From Altica lythri (taxonomy: Eukaryota > Arthropoda > Insecta > Coleoptera > Chrysomelidae), in contig OZ034804.1 of the NCBI GenBank assembly GCA_964028335.1, forward strand, positions 73,519,205 to 73,583,204: 64,000 bases of DNA, given 5' to 3'. The notes beneath the pieces are model-generated. The model worked only from the letters and a program-made list of their open reading frames with translations. It made no database searches and was not told where the DNA came from. How positions within the stretch are numbered: position 1 is the stretch's first letter; each line of letters begins with the position of its first letter. A program made the position numbers and the translations under genes. This document shows, piece by piece, positions 18,269-31,269 of this stretch.

Positions 18269-18536
18269 ACCTATGCAAACTTAGCACCCCATCCATGGAA
18301 TTTTGGGTCGAAAATGACCTTAATTGATAGGTCCCCGTTAGGTCCTTCAAGGTCCCACAATTTTTTCGTTAGGTCACCTTTAGTTTTTTCATAAATATTT
18401 TTTTAAATTTTGGCTAAAAAAAACTACACTTTAGTACCCCATCCAATGCAAAATTGACAAATTTAATCAAAATTGTATTCTTTAGCGTTAGGTCCGTATT
18501 GGTCCATTATTTTAATTGATCAATAATTTATTTTAT
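18269..18536 (+). repeat. left terminal inverted repeat of the giant element
   Basis: It starts ACCTATGCAAAC immediately after the CTACTGTAT duplication and contains two related blocks (GCACCCCATCCATGG and GTACCCCATCCAATGC) and two TTAGGTC(C) repeats. Matches the right copy to about 18536, where AATTTATTTTA is the last shared stretch. Confidence 0.85.
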
Positions 18537-19705
18537 TTGTTTTATTCTTAATTATAAAATAAATAAAACCTGCGCATGTGCACTTCAGACACAAACAGCG
18601 TGAAATTTAAATTGGTATCGTTTCATGTACCCTGTATTTGTGCATATACTTTTTTATATTCTTGTTATCGTATCATATATAGAAAAAACTAATGCCGATG
18701 ATTGTACAAGGATGTGAGTCAGTCTTCGCTCGATACAAGAATAAATCATTTGTTTCGGGAATTGTAACACAAACAGTCAATTTTGTTTTAGAAGTGATAT
18801 TTTATTTTTAAATAAAGTATGATAATAACATTTAGTTTATAGTTTTTGTACAAAATTTTATCTTTGTAAGTATCGTTTATTTTAGTTAGAACGATTTGAT
18901 TGTGGCTGCTCTAGATTTTATATTTGAAATACAAATTTTTTATTTGTACATAATTGTAAACATTCACTAACAATTTAGTATGTGTTAGGTGTTAAGTTAT
19001 TTTTATTTTATTTTTTTAACTAAAAAAATAAAGATTTGGTTTTAGAATACAATAAAATTAATATTAAACATTTTTAATTACAGATCCTTCCTAAAAGCTG
19101 GAACATCTTTTCCAAGACAACTTCCTTCGCTGTTGCCCAGGGGCGAGAAAGGTCTACCCGTATTTTAACGTAAAAAACGCTCCTAATATTACCAACAAAT
19201 GCGCTGTTCAATTGTGCATTAAATATAGAAGAATAATAAACTAGAAGAAAAAGAGCGCGCAAACATAAAACAGAAGATTAGGGATTTCATTATCTAATGT
19301 ATACCGTGTTATTTCATACAATAAATGAAATAAAACAAGGCAAACAAAACCAAAGGTCGGAAATTACAAATTAAAAAAAAAACAAAGTGGCACGAGATAA
19401 CGAAGAAAAGTGGACAAAGCGAATAATACAATGGAGGTCAAGACAACATAGATGAGGTGCAGGAAGACCACAAAAAGATGGGCCGATGACATCAAGGAAC
19501 ATGTAGGGAAAAACTAGCACTAGTTAGCTCAAGACCAACGAAGTTTGAAAAGACAAGGGGAGGCCTATGTCCAGGAGTGGCCTAGAAGGGACTGCTTAAG
19601 AAGAAGACAAAGAAGAAGAATGTATACTGTATTCAATGGTATTGGTTGCATTCTGATTCGAAAAATCCTATTAAAAACTGACCATTTCTCCGCTCTCATG
19701 CGTTT
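18537..19705. other. left unique arm of the giant element
   Basis: AT-rich sequence without a recognisable transposase. The last third (about 19390-19615) is a separate LINE relic. The short minus-strand frame 19262-19074 resembles no family known to me. Confidence 0.5.
19390..19615 (+). pseudogene. LINE ORF2 3'-end relic inside the giant element
   Basis: Translation across stops gives RWADDIKEHVGK then LAQDQR and GEAYVQEWP, the characteristic end of RTE-like insect LINE ORF2 proteins. Followed by an AAGAAG-rich tail. It adjoins the satellite array and may be part of the sequence originally captured by the element. Confidence 0.6.
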
Positions 19706-22700
19706 CTTCTAACACAGCGCGCAGTCACCAGAAAAGAAGTAGAAAACTCAGCATTTCTCGTTAATCATTATCATCTGATTTCGTTATATAGTTTTACCCT
19801 ATCTGGTTTACTCAAATCTTGTAATTTTTTCATTATTTCCCACCTTAGCTACCTCTAAATATAGTGTGCCATATTCTATCTTTCCCTCGAAAATGCAGGT
19901 GTTTTATACTTCAGGTGTCGGTTAGCGCCTTACTCAGCGAGTATTCATCAAAAAGAAGTAGAAAACGTTTCTCGTTATTTATCTTCTTCTGATTTCATTA
20001 TAAAGTGTATCCTTATCTGGTTTATTGGATTTTTGCAATTTTTTCATCATTCTCCCCTCCAGCTCTCTTTAAATGTAGTGTGCCATATTCTATCTTTCCC
20101 ACGAAAATGCAGGTGTTTGATACTTCAGGTGTCCGTGAGACGGAGCCTAACAAAGCGCGCAGTCACCAAAAAGAAGTAGAAAACCCAGCGTTTCTCGTTA
20201 TTCATCTTCTTCCGATTTCATTATAAAGTTTATCCTTATCTGGTTTATTCGAATTTTGTCATTTTTTCATCATACTCCCCCTCAGCTCTCATTAAATGTA
20301 GTGTGCCATATTCTATCTTTCCCACGAAAATGCAGGTGTTTGATACTTCAGGTGTCCGTGAGACGGAGCCTAACACAGCGCGCAGTCACCAAAAAGAAGT
20401 AGAAAACCCAGCGTTTCTCATTATTCATTTTCTTCTGATTTCATTATAAAGTTTATCCCTATCTGGTTTATTGGATTTTTGCCATTTTTTCATCATTCTC
20501 CCCCTTAGCTTCCTTATGTAGTGTGCCACATTCTATCTTTCCCACGAAAATGCATGTGTTTGATACTTCAGGTGTCCGTGAGACGGAGCCTAACACAGCG
20601 CGCAGTCACAAAAAATAAGTAGAAAACCCAGCGTTTCTCGTTATTCATCTTCTTCCGATTTCATTATAAAGTTTATCCTTATCTGGTTTATTCGAATTTT
20701 GTCATTTTTTCATTATTCTCCACCTTAGCTTCCTTATGTAGTGTGCCACATTCTATCTTTCCCACGAAAATGCAGGTGTTTGATACTTCAGGTGTCCGTG
20801 AGACGGAGCCTAACACAGCGCGCAGTCACCAAAAAGAAGTAGAAAACCCAGCGTTTCTCGTTATTCATCTTCTTCCGATTTCATTATAAAGTTTATCCTT
20901 ATCTGGTTTATTCGAATTTTGTCATTTTTTCATTATTCTCCACCTTAGCTTCCTTTAAATGTAGTGTGCCATATTCTATCTTTCCCACGAAAATGCAAGT
21001 GTTTGATACTTCAGGTGTCCGTGAGACGGAGCCTAACACAGCGCGCAGTCACCAAATAGAAGTAGAAAACCCAGCGTTTCTCGTTATTCACCTTCTTCTG
21101 ATTTCATTATAAAGTTTATCCCTATCTGGTTTATTGGATTTTTGCCATTTTTTCATCATTCTCCCCCTTAGCTTCCTTATGTAGTGTGCCACATTCTATC
21201 TTTCCCACGAAAATGCATGTGTTTGATACTTCAGGTGTCCGTGAGACGGAGCCTAACACAGCGCGCAGTCACAAAAAATAAGTAGAAAACCCAGCGTTTC
21301 TCGTTATTCATCTTCTTCCGATTTCATTATAAAGTTTATCCTTATCTGGTTTATTCGAATTTTGTCATTTTTTCATTATTCTCCACCTTAGCTTCCTTAT
21401 GTAGTGTGCCACATTCTATCTTTCCCACGAAAATGCAGGTGTTTGATACTTCAGGTGTCCGTGAGACGGAGCCTAACACAGCGCGCAGTCACCAAAAAGA
21501 AGTAGAAAACCCAGCGTTTCTCGTTATTCATCTTCTTCCGATTTCATTATAAAGTTTATCCTTATCTGGTTTATTCGAATTTTGTCATTTTTTCATTATT
21601 CTCCACCTTAGCTTCCTTTAAATGTAGTGTGCCATATTCTATCTTTCCCACGAAAATGCAAGTGTTTGATACTTCAGGTGTCCGTGAGACGGAGCCTAAC
21701 ACAGCGCGCAGTCACCAAATAGAAGTAGAAAACCCAGCGTTTCTCGTTATTCACCTTCTTCTGATTTCATTATAAAGTTTATCCCTATCTGGTTTATTGG
21801 ATTTTTGCCATTTTTTCATCATTCTCCCCCTTAGCTTCCTTATGTAGTGTGCCACATTCTATCTTTCCCACGAAAATGCATGTGTTTGATACTTCAGGTG
21901 TCCGTGAGACGGAGCCTAACACAGCGCGCAGTCACAAAAAATAAGTAGAAAACCCAGCGTTTCTCGTTATTCATCTTCTTCCGATTTCATTATAAAGTTT
22001 ATCCTTATCTGGTTTATTCGAATTTTGTCATTTTTTCATTATTCTCCACCTTAGCTTCCTTATGTAGTGTGCCACATTCTATCTTTCCCACGAAAATGCA
22101 GGTGTTTGATACTTCAGGTGTCCGTGAGACGGAGCCTAACACAGCGCGCAGTCACCAAAAAGAAGTAGAAAACCCAGCGTTTCTCGTTATTCATCTTCTT
22201 CCGATTTCATTATAAAGTTTATCCTTATCTGGTTTATTCGAATTTTGTCATTTTTTCATTATTCTCCACCTTAGCTTCCTTATGTAGTGTGCCACATTCT
22301 ATCTTTCCCACGAAAATGCAGGTGTTTGATACTTCAGGTGTCCGTGAGACGGAGCCTAACACAGCGCGCAGTCACAAAAAATAAGTAGAAAACCCAGCGT
22401 TTCTCGTTATTCATCTTCTTCCGATTTCATTATAAAGTTTATCCTTATCTGGTTTATTCGAATTTTGTCATTTTTTCATTATTCTTCACCTTAGCTTCCT
22501 TTAAATGTAGTGTGCCATATTCTATCTTTCCAAAGAAAATGCAAGTGTTTGATACTTCAGGTGTCCGTGAGACGGAGCCTAACACAGCGCGCAATCACCA
22601 AAAAGAAGTAGAAAACCCAGCGTTTCTCGTTATTCATCTTCTTCCGATTTCATTATAAAGTTTATCCTTATCTGGTTTATTCGAATTTTGTCATTTTTTC

Positions 22701-25700
22701 ATTATTCTCCACCTTAGCTTCCTTTAAATGTAGTGTGCCATATTCTATCTTTCCCATGAAAATGCAGGTGTTTGATACTTCAGGTGTCCGTTAGACGGAG
22801 CCTAACACAGCGTGCATTCACCAAAAAGAAGTAGAAAACCCAGCGTTTCTCGTTATTCACCTTCTTCTGATTGCATTATAAAGTTTATCCCTATCTGGTT
22901 TATTGGATTTTTGCCATTTTTTCATCATTCTCCCCCTTAGCTTCCTTATGTAGTGTGCCATATTCTATCTTTCCCACGAAAATGCAGGTGTTTGATACTT
23001 CAGGTGTCCGTGAGACGGAGCCTAACACAGCGCGCAGTCACCAAAAAGAAGTAGAAAACCCAGCGTTTCTCGTTATTCATCTTCTTCCGATTTCATTATA
23101 AAGTTTATCATTATCTGGTTTATTCGAATTTTGTCATTTTTTCATTATTCTCCACCTTAGCTTCCTTTAAATGTAGTGTGCCATATTCTATCTTTCCCAC
23201 GAAAATGCAAGTGTTTGATACTTCAGGTGTCCGTGAGACGGAGCCTAACACAGCGCGCAGTCACCAAAAAGAAGTAGAAAACCCAGCGTTTCTCGTTATT
23301 CATCTTCTTCCGATTTCATTATAAAGTTTATCCTTATCTGGTTTATTCGAATTTTGTCATTTTTTCATTATTCTCCACCTTAGCTTCCTTTAAATGTAGT
23401 GTGCCATATTCTATCTTTCCCATGAAAATGCAGGTGTTTGATACTTCAGGTGTCCGTTAGACGGAGCCTAACACAGCGTGCATTCACCAAAAAGAAGTAG
23501 AAAACCCAGCGTTTCTCGTTATTCACCTTCTTCTGATTGCATTATAAAGTTTATCCCTATCTGGTTTATTGGATTTTTGCCATTTTTTCATCATTCTCCC
23601 CCTTAGCTTCCTTATGTAGTGTGCCATATTCTATCTTTCCCACGAAAATGCAGGTGTTTGATACTTCAGGTGTCCGTGAGACGGAGCCTAACACAGCGCG
23701 CAGTCACCAAAAAGAAGTAGAAAACCCAGCGTTTCTCGTTATTCATCTTCTTCCGATTTCATTATAAAGTTTATCATTATCTGGTTTATTCGAATTTTGT
23801 CATTTTTTCATTATTCTCCACCTTAGCTTCCTTTAAATGTAGTGTGCCATATTCTATCTTTCCCACGAAAATGCAAGTGTTTGATACTTCAGGTGTCCGT
23901 GAGACGGAGCCTAACACAGCGCGCAGTCACCAAAAAGAAGTAGAAAACCCAGCGTTTCTCGTTATTCATCTTCTTCCGATTTCATTATAAAGTTTATCCT
24001 TATCTGGTTTATTCGAATTTTGTCATTTTTTCATTATTCTCCACCTTAGCTTCCTTTAAATGTAGTGTGCCATATTCTATCTTTCCAAAGAAAATGCAAG
24101 TGTTTGATACTTCAGGTGTCCGTGAGACGGAGCCTAACACAGCGCGCAATCACCAAAAAGAAGTAGAAAACCCAGCGTTTCTCGTTATTCATCTTCTTCC
24201 GATTTCATTATAAAGTTTATCCTTATCTGGTTTATTCGAATTTTGTCATTTTTTCATTATTCTCCACCTTAGCTTCCTTTAAATGTAGTGTGCCATATTT
24301 TATCTTTCCCACGAAAATGCAAGTGTTTGATACTTCAGGTGCCCGTGAGACGGAGCCTAACACAGCGCGCAGTCACCAAAAAGAAGTAGAAAACCCAGCG
24401 TTTCTCGTTATTCATCTTCTTCCGATTTCATTATAAAGTTTATCCTTATCTGGTTTATTCGAATTTTGTCATTTTTTCATTATTCTCCACCTTAGCTTCC
24501 TTTAAATGTAGTGTGCCATATTCTATCTTTCCCATGAAAATGCAGGTGTTTGATACTTCAGGTGTCCGTTAGACGGAGCCTAACACAGCGTGCATTCACC
24601 AAAAAGAAGTAGAAAACCCAGCGTTTCTCGTTATTCACCTTCTTCTGATTTCATTATAAAGTTTATCCCTATCTGGTTTATTGGATTTTTGCCATTTTTT
24701 CATCATTCTCCCCCTTAGCTTCCTTATGTAGTGTGCCATATTCTATCTTTCCCACGAAAATGCAGGTGTTTGATACTTCAGGTGTCCGTGAGACGAAGCC
24801 TAACACAGCGCGCAGTCACCAAAAAGAAGTAGAAAACCCAGCGTTTCTCGTTATTCATCTTCTTCCGATTTCATTATAAAGTTTATCCTTATCTGGTTTA
24901 TTCGAATTTTGTCATTTTTTCATCATACTCCCCCTCAGCTCTCATTAAATGTAGTGTGCCATATTCTATCTTTCCCACGAAAATGCAGGTGTTTGATACT
25001 TCAGGTGTCCGTGAGACGGAACCTAACACAGCGCGCAGTCACCAAAAAGAAGTAGAAAACCCAGCGTTTCTCATTATTCATTTTCTTCTGATTTCATTAT
25101 AAAGTTTATCCCTATCTGGTTTATTGGATTTTTGCCATTTTTTCATCATTCTCCCCCTTAGCTTCCTTATGTAGTGTGCCACATTCTATCTTTCCCACGA
25201 AAATGCAGGTGTTTGATACTTCAGGTGTCCGTGAGACGGAGCCTAACACAGCGCGCAGTCACCAAAAAGAAGTAGAAAACCCAGCGTTTCTCGTTCTTCA
25301 TCTTCTTCCGATTTCATTATAAAGTTTATCCTTATCTGGTTTATTCGAATTTTGTCATTTTTTCATTATTCTCCACCTTAGCTTCCTTTAAATGTAGTGT
25401 GCCATATTCTATCTTTCCCACGAAAATGCAAGTGTTTGATACTTCAGGTGTCCGTGAGACGGAGCCTAACACAGCGCGCAGTCACCAAATAGAAGTAGAA
25501 AACCCAGCGTTTCTCGTTATTCACCTTCTTCTGATTTCATTATAAAGTTTATCCCTATCTGGTTTATTGGATTTTTGCCATTTTTTCATCATTCTCCCCC
25601 TTAGCTTCCTTATGTAGTGTGCCACATTCTATCTTTCCCACGAAAATGCATGTGTTTGATACTTCAGGTGTCCGTGAGACGGAGCCTAACACAGCGCGCA

Positions 25701-27322
25701 GTCACAAAAAATAAGTAGAAAACCCAGCGTTTCTCGTTATTCATCTTCTTCCGATTTCATTATAAAGTTTATCCTTATCTGGTTTATTCGAATTTTGTCA
25801 TTTTTTCATTATTCTCCACCTTAGCTTCCTTATGTAGTGTGCCACATTCTATCTTTCCCACGAAAATGCAGGTGTTTGATACTTCAGGTGTCCGTGAGAC
25901 GGAGCCTAACACAGCGCGCAGTCACCAAAAAGAAGTAGAAAACCCAGCGTTTCTCGTTATTCATCTTCTTCCGATTTCATTATAAAGTTTATCCTTATCT
26001 GGTTTATTCGAATTTTGTCATTTTTTCATTATTCTCCACCTTAGCTTCCTTTAAATGTAGTGTGCCATATTCTATCTTTCCCACGAAAATGCAAGTGTTT
26101 GATACTTCAGGTGTCCGTGAGACGGAGCCTAACACAGCGCGCAGTCACCAAATAGAAGTAGAAAACCCAGCGTTTCTCGTTATTCACCTTCTTCTGATTT
26201 CATTATAAAGTTTATCCCTATCTGGTTTATTGGATTTTTGCCATTTTTTCATCATTCTCCCCCTTAGCTTCCTTATGTAGTGTGCCACATTCTATCTTTC
26301 CCACGAAAATGCATGTGTTTGATACTTCAGGTGTCCGTGAGACGGAGCCTAACACAGCGCGCAGTCACAAAAAATAAGTAGAAAACCCAGCGTTTCTCGT
26401 TATTCATCTTCTTCCGATTTCATTATAAAGTTTATCCTTATCTGGTTTATTCGAGTTTTGTCATTTTTTCATTATTCTCCACCTTAGCTTCCTTATGTAG
26501 TGTGCCACATTCTATCTTTCCCACGAAAATGCAGGTGTTTGATACTTCAGGTGTCTGTGAGACGGAGCCTAACACAGCGCGCAGTCACAAAAAATAAGTA
26601 GAAAACCCAGCGTTTCTCGTTATTCATCTTCTTCCGATTTCATTATAAAGGTTATCCTTATCTGGTTTATTCGAATTTTGTCATTTTTTCATTATTCTCC
26701 ACCTTAGCTTCCTTTAAATGTAGTGTGCCATATTCTATCTTTCCCACGAAAATGCAAGTGTTTGATACTTCAGGTGTCCGTGAGACGGAGCCTAACACAG
26801 CGCGCAGTCACCAAATAGAAGTAGAAAACCCAGCGTTTCTCGTTATTCACCTTCTTCTGATTTCATTATAAAGTTTATCCTTATCTGGTTTATTCGAATT
26901 TTGTCATTTTTTCATTATTCTCCACCTTAGCTTCCTTTAAATGTAGTGTGCCATATTTTATCTTTCCCACGAAAATGCAAGTGTTTGATACTTCAGGTGT
27001 CCGTGAGACGGAGCCTAACACAGCGCGCAGCCACCAAAAAGAAGTAGAAAACCCAGCGTTTCTCGTTATTCATCTTCTTCCGATTTCATTATAAAGTTTA
27101 TCCTTATCTGGTTTATTCGAATTTTGTCATTTTTTCATTATTCTCCACCTTAGCTTCCTTTAAATGTAGTGTGCCATATTCTATCTTTCCCATGAAAATG
27201 CAGGTGTTTGATACTTCAGGTGTCCGTTAGACGGAGCCTAACACAGCGTGCATTCACCAAAAAGAAGTAGAAAACGTTTCTCGTTATTTATCTTCTTCTG
27301 ATTTCATTATAAAGTGTATCCC
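19706..27322. repeat. ~222-bp satellite array, about 34 copies, with trimeric higher-order units
   Basis: Monomers of 220-224 bp share GTGTTTGATACTTCAGGTGT, AGACGGAGCCTAACACAGCG, AAGTAGAAAACCCAGCG and ATCTGGTTTATT. Length variants differ by AAATG insertions and other small indels. Trimers repeat at 663 bp (the TGCATGTG variant at about 20551, 21214, 21877 and again 25647, 26310) and at 666 bp (22.74-23.40 kb versus 23.40-24.07 kb). The first two units are the most diverged. Short open frames in it (for example 22871-23101 and its exact copy 666 bp later) are probably not genes. Confidence 0.95.
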
Positions 27323-28520
27323 TTTGAATATAAAACATCAGGAAGGAGGGATCTGCGTATTGTCAATACTAAAAAGTGCGACGGAAACGGCCATGTTTGA
27401 CAGCCACTTTATGACTCATTTATTATTTACTTTTGGTTGTGTTTAATAATGGTCGTTTCTTTTTTGTGTCTATTAAATAGTCTATTTGTCGTGTGTTTTT
27501 AGTTTTATTTCTTTTGTGTATTTTAGTTACAGTTAAAATTACCTATTTATATTAATATTTTTGACAATTGTGTTATAATTTTAAGTTAATACAAAAACGT
27601 ATTTCACAGCATGCAAAATCATGATAAAAATGGTTTAGACAACTAACTATCCATCCAATTAATAAATTATGTTTGTGATTGTTTTTTTAAATATAAGGAT
27701 AAATTATATTTGTAAAAACTATATAAAAGATGAAAGCGTAAGAAGTATGTATACGAAACTAATTTTATTTAAGGGCCAATAAATTTATATGTTTGTTACA
27801 GTTTTTTTATTTCTGCTATTTAAGTTTATTTATACTTCATTTAAAAACTAGGAGGAGTGATTTGAAAAGCCAGACTTACAGCCAAATAAGTTACTAGAAA
27901 ATTTACAAGGCGGCAAATTTAAATACATTTGTTTCATTAAATAAAATTGAAAATAAATGTTTATGGACACTTTTTATATGGTCTAATATGGTCACAAAGT
28001 AAACTTACAATAATTACATTAAAAAAAGAAATCAATTAACAAAAGTCACCATTATAAATATTTCACACTTTGAAAACATAACCTATAAATGTCACAAATT
28101 ACTTGATAAATGTAAGTGGCAAATTTTTATAGTGTAAACTTGCCTCCAAATTAACCAATAAACAAACGCGAGTGTCGCCAACTTAAATTCAAATCGCTCC
28201 TCCTAGTTTTTAAATAAGGTATAGGTAACTATAGTTTTAAATTATTAATCGAATAAAATTTTATTAGTGTTAAAACAATACCAATTAATAAATCTGGTGC
28301 TTTTTTTATATTTAAAAGGTATAAAATGTAAGTAAAAACTAGTTTTTATAACTATTTTAATCTATTTTACTATTATTTAAATATATTTTACAATGATTAT
28401 TATAAATTTAACCGAACAACTTCAAAGACTGAGGCCATTTTATTTGAAAGATTTGTAACCAATCAAAAAATTTCTATTTCTAGCTGTCAATAGTGTCAAT
28501 TTGTTGAATTTTGTATTTTG
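27323..28520. other. right unique arm of the giant element
   Basis: AT-rich, no coding frame recognised. It contains a nested MITE at about 27838-28217. Confidence 0.5.
27838..28217. mobile_element. nested MITE, ~380 bp
   Basis: TTAAAAACTAGGAGGAGTGA near 27840 is matched in inverse by TCGCTCCTCCTAGTTTTTAA near 28196, giving inverted repeats of about 27 bp with one or two mismatches. No coding capacity. Both ends border AT, which could be a short target duplication. Confidence 0.65.
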
Positions 28521-28788
28521 TAAAATAAATTATTTATCAATTAAAATAATGGACCAATACGGACCTAACGCTAAAGAATACAATTTTGATTAAATTTGTC
28601 AATTTTGCATTGGATGGGGTGCTAAAGTGTAGTTTTTTTTTGGCCAAAATTTAAAAAAATATTTATGAAAAAACTAAAGGCGACCTAACGAAAAAATTGT
28701 GGGACCTTGAAGGACCTAATGGGGACCTATCGATTAAGGTCATTTTCGACCCAAAATTCCATGGATGGGGTGCTAAGTTTGCATAGGT
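28521..28788 (-). repeat. right terminal inverted repeat of the giant element
   Basis: Reverse complement of 18269-18536 with scattered mismatches and small indels. It ends GTTTGCATAGGT directly before the right-hand copy of CTACTGTAT. The moderate divergence between arms indicates that the element is not very young. Confidence 0.85.
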
Positions 28789-29044
28789 CTACTGTATGTC
28801 TCGAAACACATTGTTGTCGGTAACTAGTCTCACAAAGGCGTCGGCATTTCTTTACATACAATATCAAAGCGGACGCAAAAAAATTGAAAATGCCTAGCTT
28901 AATACACAATAAACAAAAAACCTACCAGAAATCCTAGACAAACCAAAAGAAATAAACAACTTTTTTTAAAAATATTCTGGGGTAGATTCTGAGATAGATC
29001 AGGACTTACTATGTTTTTATAGTTCAAACAAAAAAACTAATTTT

Positions 29045-30243
29045 TCAGAACTTTTCTCTTTTAGAACGATTGACACAGAAGAGGTCAAAACTCAACTATT
29101 TTCTATTAAATCACAAGCTACCGGACCTGACCTAATCAATTTTCAAATGTTACTTTTGTGTTGTCCCAAAATTCTTCCTTTCGTAACAAACATCATAAAT
29201 ACATGTCTTATAGAAAGTACTTTTCCATCACAGTGGAAGGTAGCAAAAGTTAAACCCATCCCAAAAAAGAGCAATGCCCAAGAATATAATGATCTACGGC
29301 CTATAAGTATACTTGCTTGTTTATCAAAAATACTTGAAAAAATCATGAACAAACAAATAAAAGAACACCTGGACAAATATCAAATACTACCACAATATCA
29401 ATCGGGGTTTAGGCCAGGCTACAGTTGCACCACAGCCCTCGCAAAAGTCACAGATGACATATTACAACAAACGGATAAAGGAAAAACAACAACCCTCATC
29501 CTGTTGGACTACTCCAAAGCATTTGACACCGTAAGTCACCAACTCTTGTTTGCAATTTTGCAGTTTATAGGATTTTCCACGGAGTCAATTGTTTTGATGA
29601 GAAGTTACATGGAGGATAGGACACAGTTTGTTGAGACACCACAAGGTCAATCTGAAAAAGGTGAAATAAAGAGTGGCATTGCCCAAGGGTCCATCCTAGC
29701 TCCACTTATATTCTCAATTTACACATGTCATCTAACATCGTCCTTAAAGCACTGCGAAAGTCACCAATACGCTGATGACAACCAGGTATATTATTCCTTT
29801 GATCCAAACGATATAGTAACAGCAAAGACCTTAATTGAAAAAGACCTTAAATGCCTTAATAATTTCTCAGAAAAACACAATTTAAAAATCAACCCACAAA
29901 AATCAATGGTACTTTTTTTCGGCAAAGATAAGACATCGATAAAAGATCAAATGCAGCTAAATATCGTGGGCAACCAAATTACACCCAAAGACTACTCCAG
30001 AAACCTAGGACTAATTCTTGATACAGATCTTAGATTCCGAGAACACGTTAATAGTAAGTTAAAAAATGCTTACTTCGCCTTAAAATTATTATATCCACAC
30101 CGTCATCTATTAACCACAAACCAAAAATGTAAACTTACTGATACACTAGTACTCAGCCATTTCAATTACGCAGATGTTGTCTATGGTCCGTGTCTACTTC
30201 AAAATGATAAAGTTCGAAACTTATTTTCTATAAAAAACTCCTG
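29045..30243 (+). pseudogene. LINE reverse transcriptase fragment (CR1/Jockey-like)
   Basis: An open frame of about 395 residues from about 29050 to the stop at 30241-30243, with the internal ATG at 29147. RT motifs are in order: KPIPKKSNAQEYNDLRPISI, QSGFRPGYSCTTAL, LLDYSKAFDTVSH, GIAQGSILAPLIFSIY, YADDNQ, then the thumb with NPQKSMVLFFGK and SRNLGLIL. The endonuclease domain and most of the C-terminal domain are missing, and the catalytic YADD is intact. It is 5'-truncated close to the right end of the giant element and truncated at its 3' end too. Confidence 0.8.
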
Positions 30244-31011
30244 AATATCCTTTATCATATCTCCAATAGTTTAAAAGATATATAATTTTTTTAATTGGCA
30301 AGTTATTTGGCGCTACAGTTAACGTGACGTATGATATTAGAAAGTATTATTAACAAATTAATAAACTTTTATAAAGATTTATCGCAGGATCTTGTAAAGT
30401 ATACATATGAAAAGGGCTCCACGAAGTTTCAAATTTTTAGGCCAATTATTTATACCTTTTATCCCATTGTTTATGTCAACAAATATTAGCAAAAAATTTG
30501 TTAGTTAACAATTGAATAACTTTATGAAAAACAGTGACAAATTGTTTTTTCCAACTGATTTAGATTCTTTCAAGTATTAGGAAAATACTGGAATTTTTTT
30601 AAATTTTTAAAATAACATTTTATGTCATAAAAAAATATTTTATCTGATAAACACCGTTTAGCGGTAGCGCGCGTATGCCGTAAAAGCCGTTCAAAGCCCC
30701 ATTTTCAACGTCAAATTAAAATTATAAATAATGGAGATAGAGTTCCGGGAGGATGGACTTTTTTTTCTGAAATTTCCTCCTCTTTAACGAGCTTTTTTCA
30801 AAATTGCTTAAATATTAATATTTTTCGAGTTATTAACAAAAACATAAACATCTGTTTTTTTTCATCTTATTTTGTTAATAACAATTGCAATTTTTTGCCT
30901 GCACACTTTTCCTTCAAAAACATTTTTCTAGAGGTGATTCCAAATCCAACGAGCTATCGCTCATATTTTTAGGACCTTTATTTGAATTTTTCACGTTTTT
31001 GAAGATGTTGA
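30244..31011. other. intron sequence between LINE fragment and BEL element
   Basis: AT-rich, no gene recognised. Part of it may be 3' sequence of the LINE fragment; the (TTA)n tail beyond the BEL insertion at about 37898-37921 could belong to the same element, but this is unproven. Confidence 0.4.
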
Positions 31012-31017
31012 CTAGAG

Positions 31018-31269
31018 TGTTTAATTTTATTTTTTTTATTGAAATAGTTAATAATGTTTTATTCTTTTATGTAACACGTGGCAACCGCGCTTTTGTTACG
31101 ATTCGAGGGAGCGACAAACCCTAAACCAAGAGATGAATTGTAGCCATTACGAAGTAAAGTTGTGTAAAAAGTAATTTACTATTTTTTCTTACAATAATCA
31201 TTATTTTACCTTCTACGAACCAAAGTACTATACAGTCCACTAATAGTTCAACAATTTAAACAAAAAACA
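31018..31269 (+). repeat. 5' LTR of the BEL/Pao element
   Basis: Starts TGTTTAATTTTATTTTTTTT and ends AACAAAAAACA. 252 bp, same as the 3' LTR. Contains GTAACACGTGGCAACCGCGC near the centre. Confidence 0.9.

Larger units (their letters stand above)
18269..28788. mobile_element. 10.5-kb non-autonomous element, 268-bp TIRs, 9-bp TSD, satellite core
   Basis: Terminal inverted repeats at 18269-18536 and 28521-28788 (both begin ACCTATGCAAACTTAGCACC reading inwards) are about 268 bp and highly similar. They are flanked by a 9-bp direct repeat CTACTGTAT at 18260-18268 and 28789-28797. The interior has unique arms, a LINE relic, a nested MITE and about 7.6 kb of ~222-bp satellite. No transposase is visible. 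Long TIRs with 9-bp duplications occur in MULE/Rehavkus and Foldback-type DNA transposons; assignment to those is inference. The element sits in ENT4-like intron 1. Confidence 0.85.

Noticed and set aside
22871..23767. Identical 76-codon open frames 666 bp apart as a tandem gene family
   Set aside because: They are simply satellite monomers that happen to lack a stop; most other monomers carry stops in the same frame.
19706..27322. Regular repeats could suggest a CRISPR-like array
   Set aside because: Units are about 222 bp, contiguous and nearly identical without unique spacers; it is satellite DNA in an insect genome.
18269..28788. The giant element as a Polinton remnant linked to the capsid block
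   Set aside because: Its 9-bp duplication and TIRs do not match Polinton expectations (6-bp duplications), and it shares no sequence with the capsid block.
28789..30243. The LINE RT beside the giant element as its transposase
   Set aside because: It lies outside the TIR and the 9-bp duplication and is a CR1/Jockey-like RT, not a DNA transposase.
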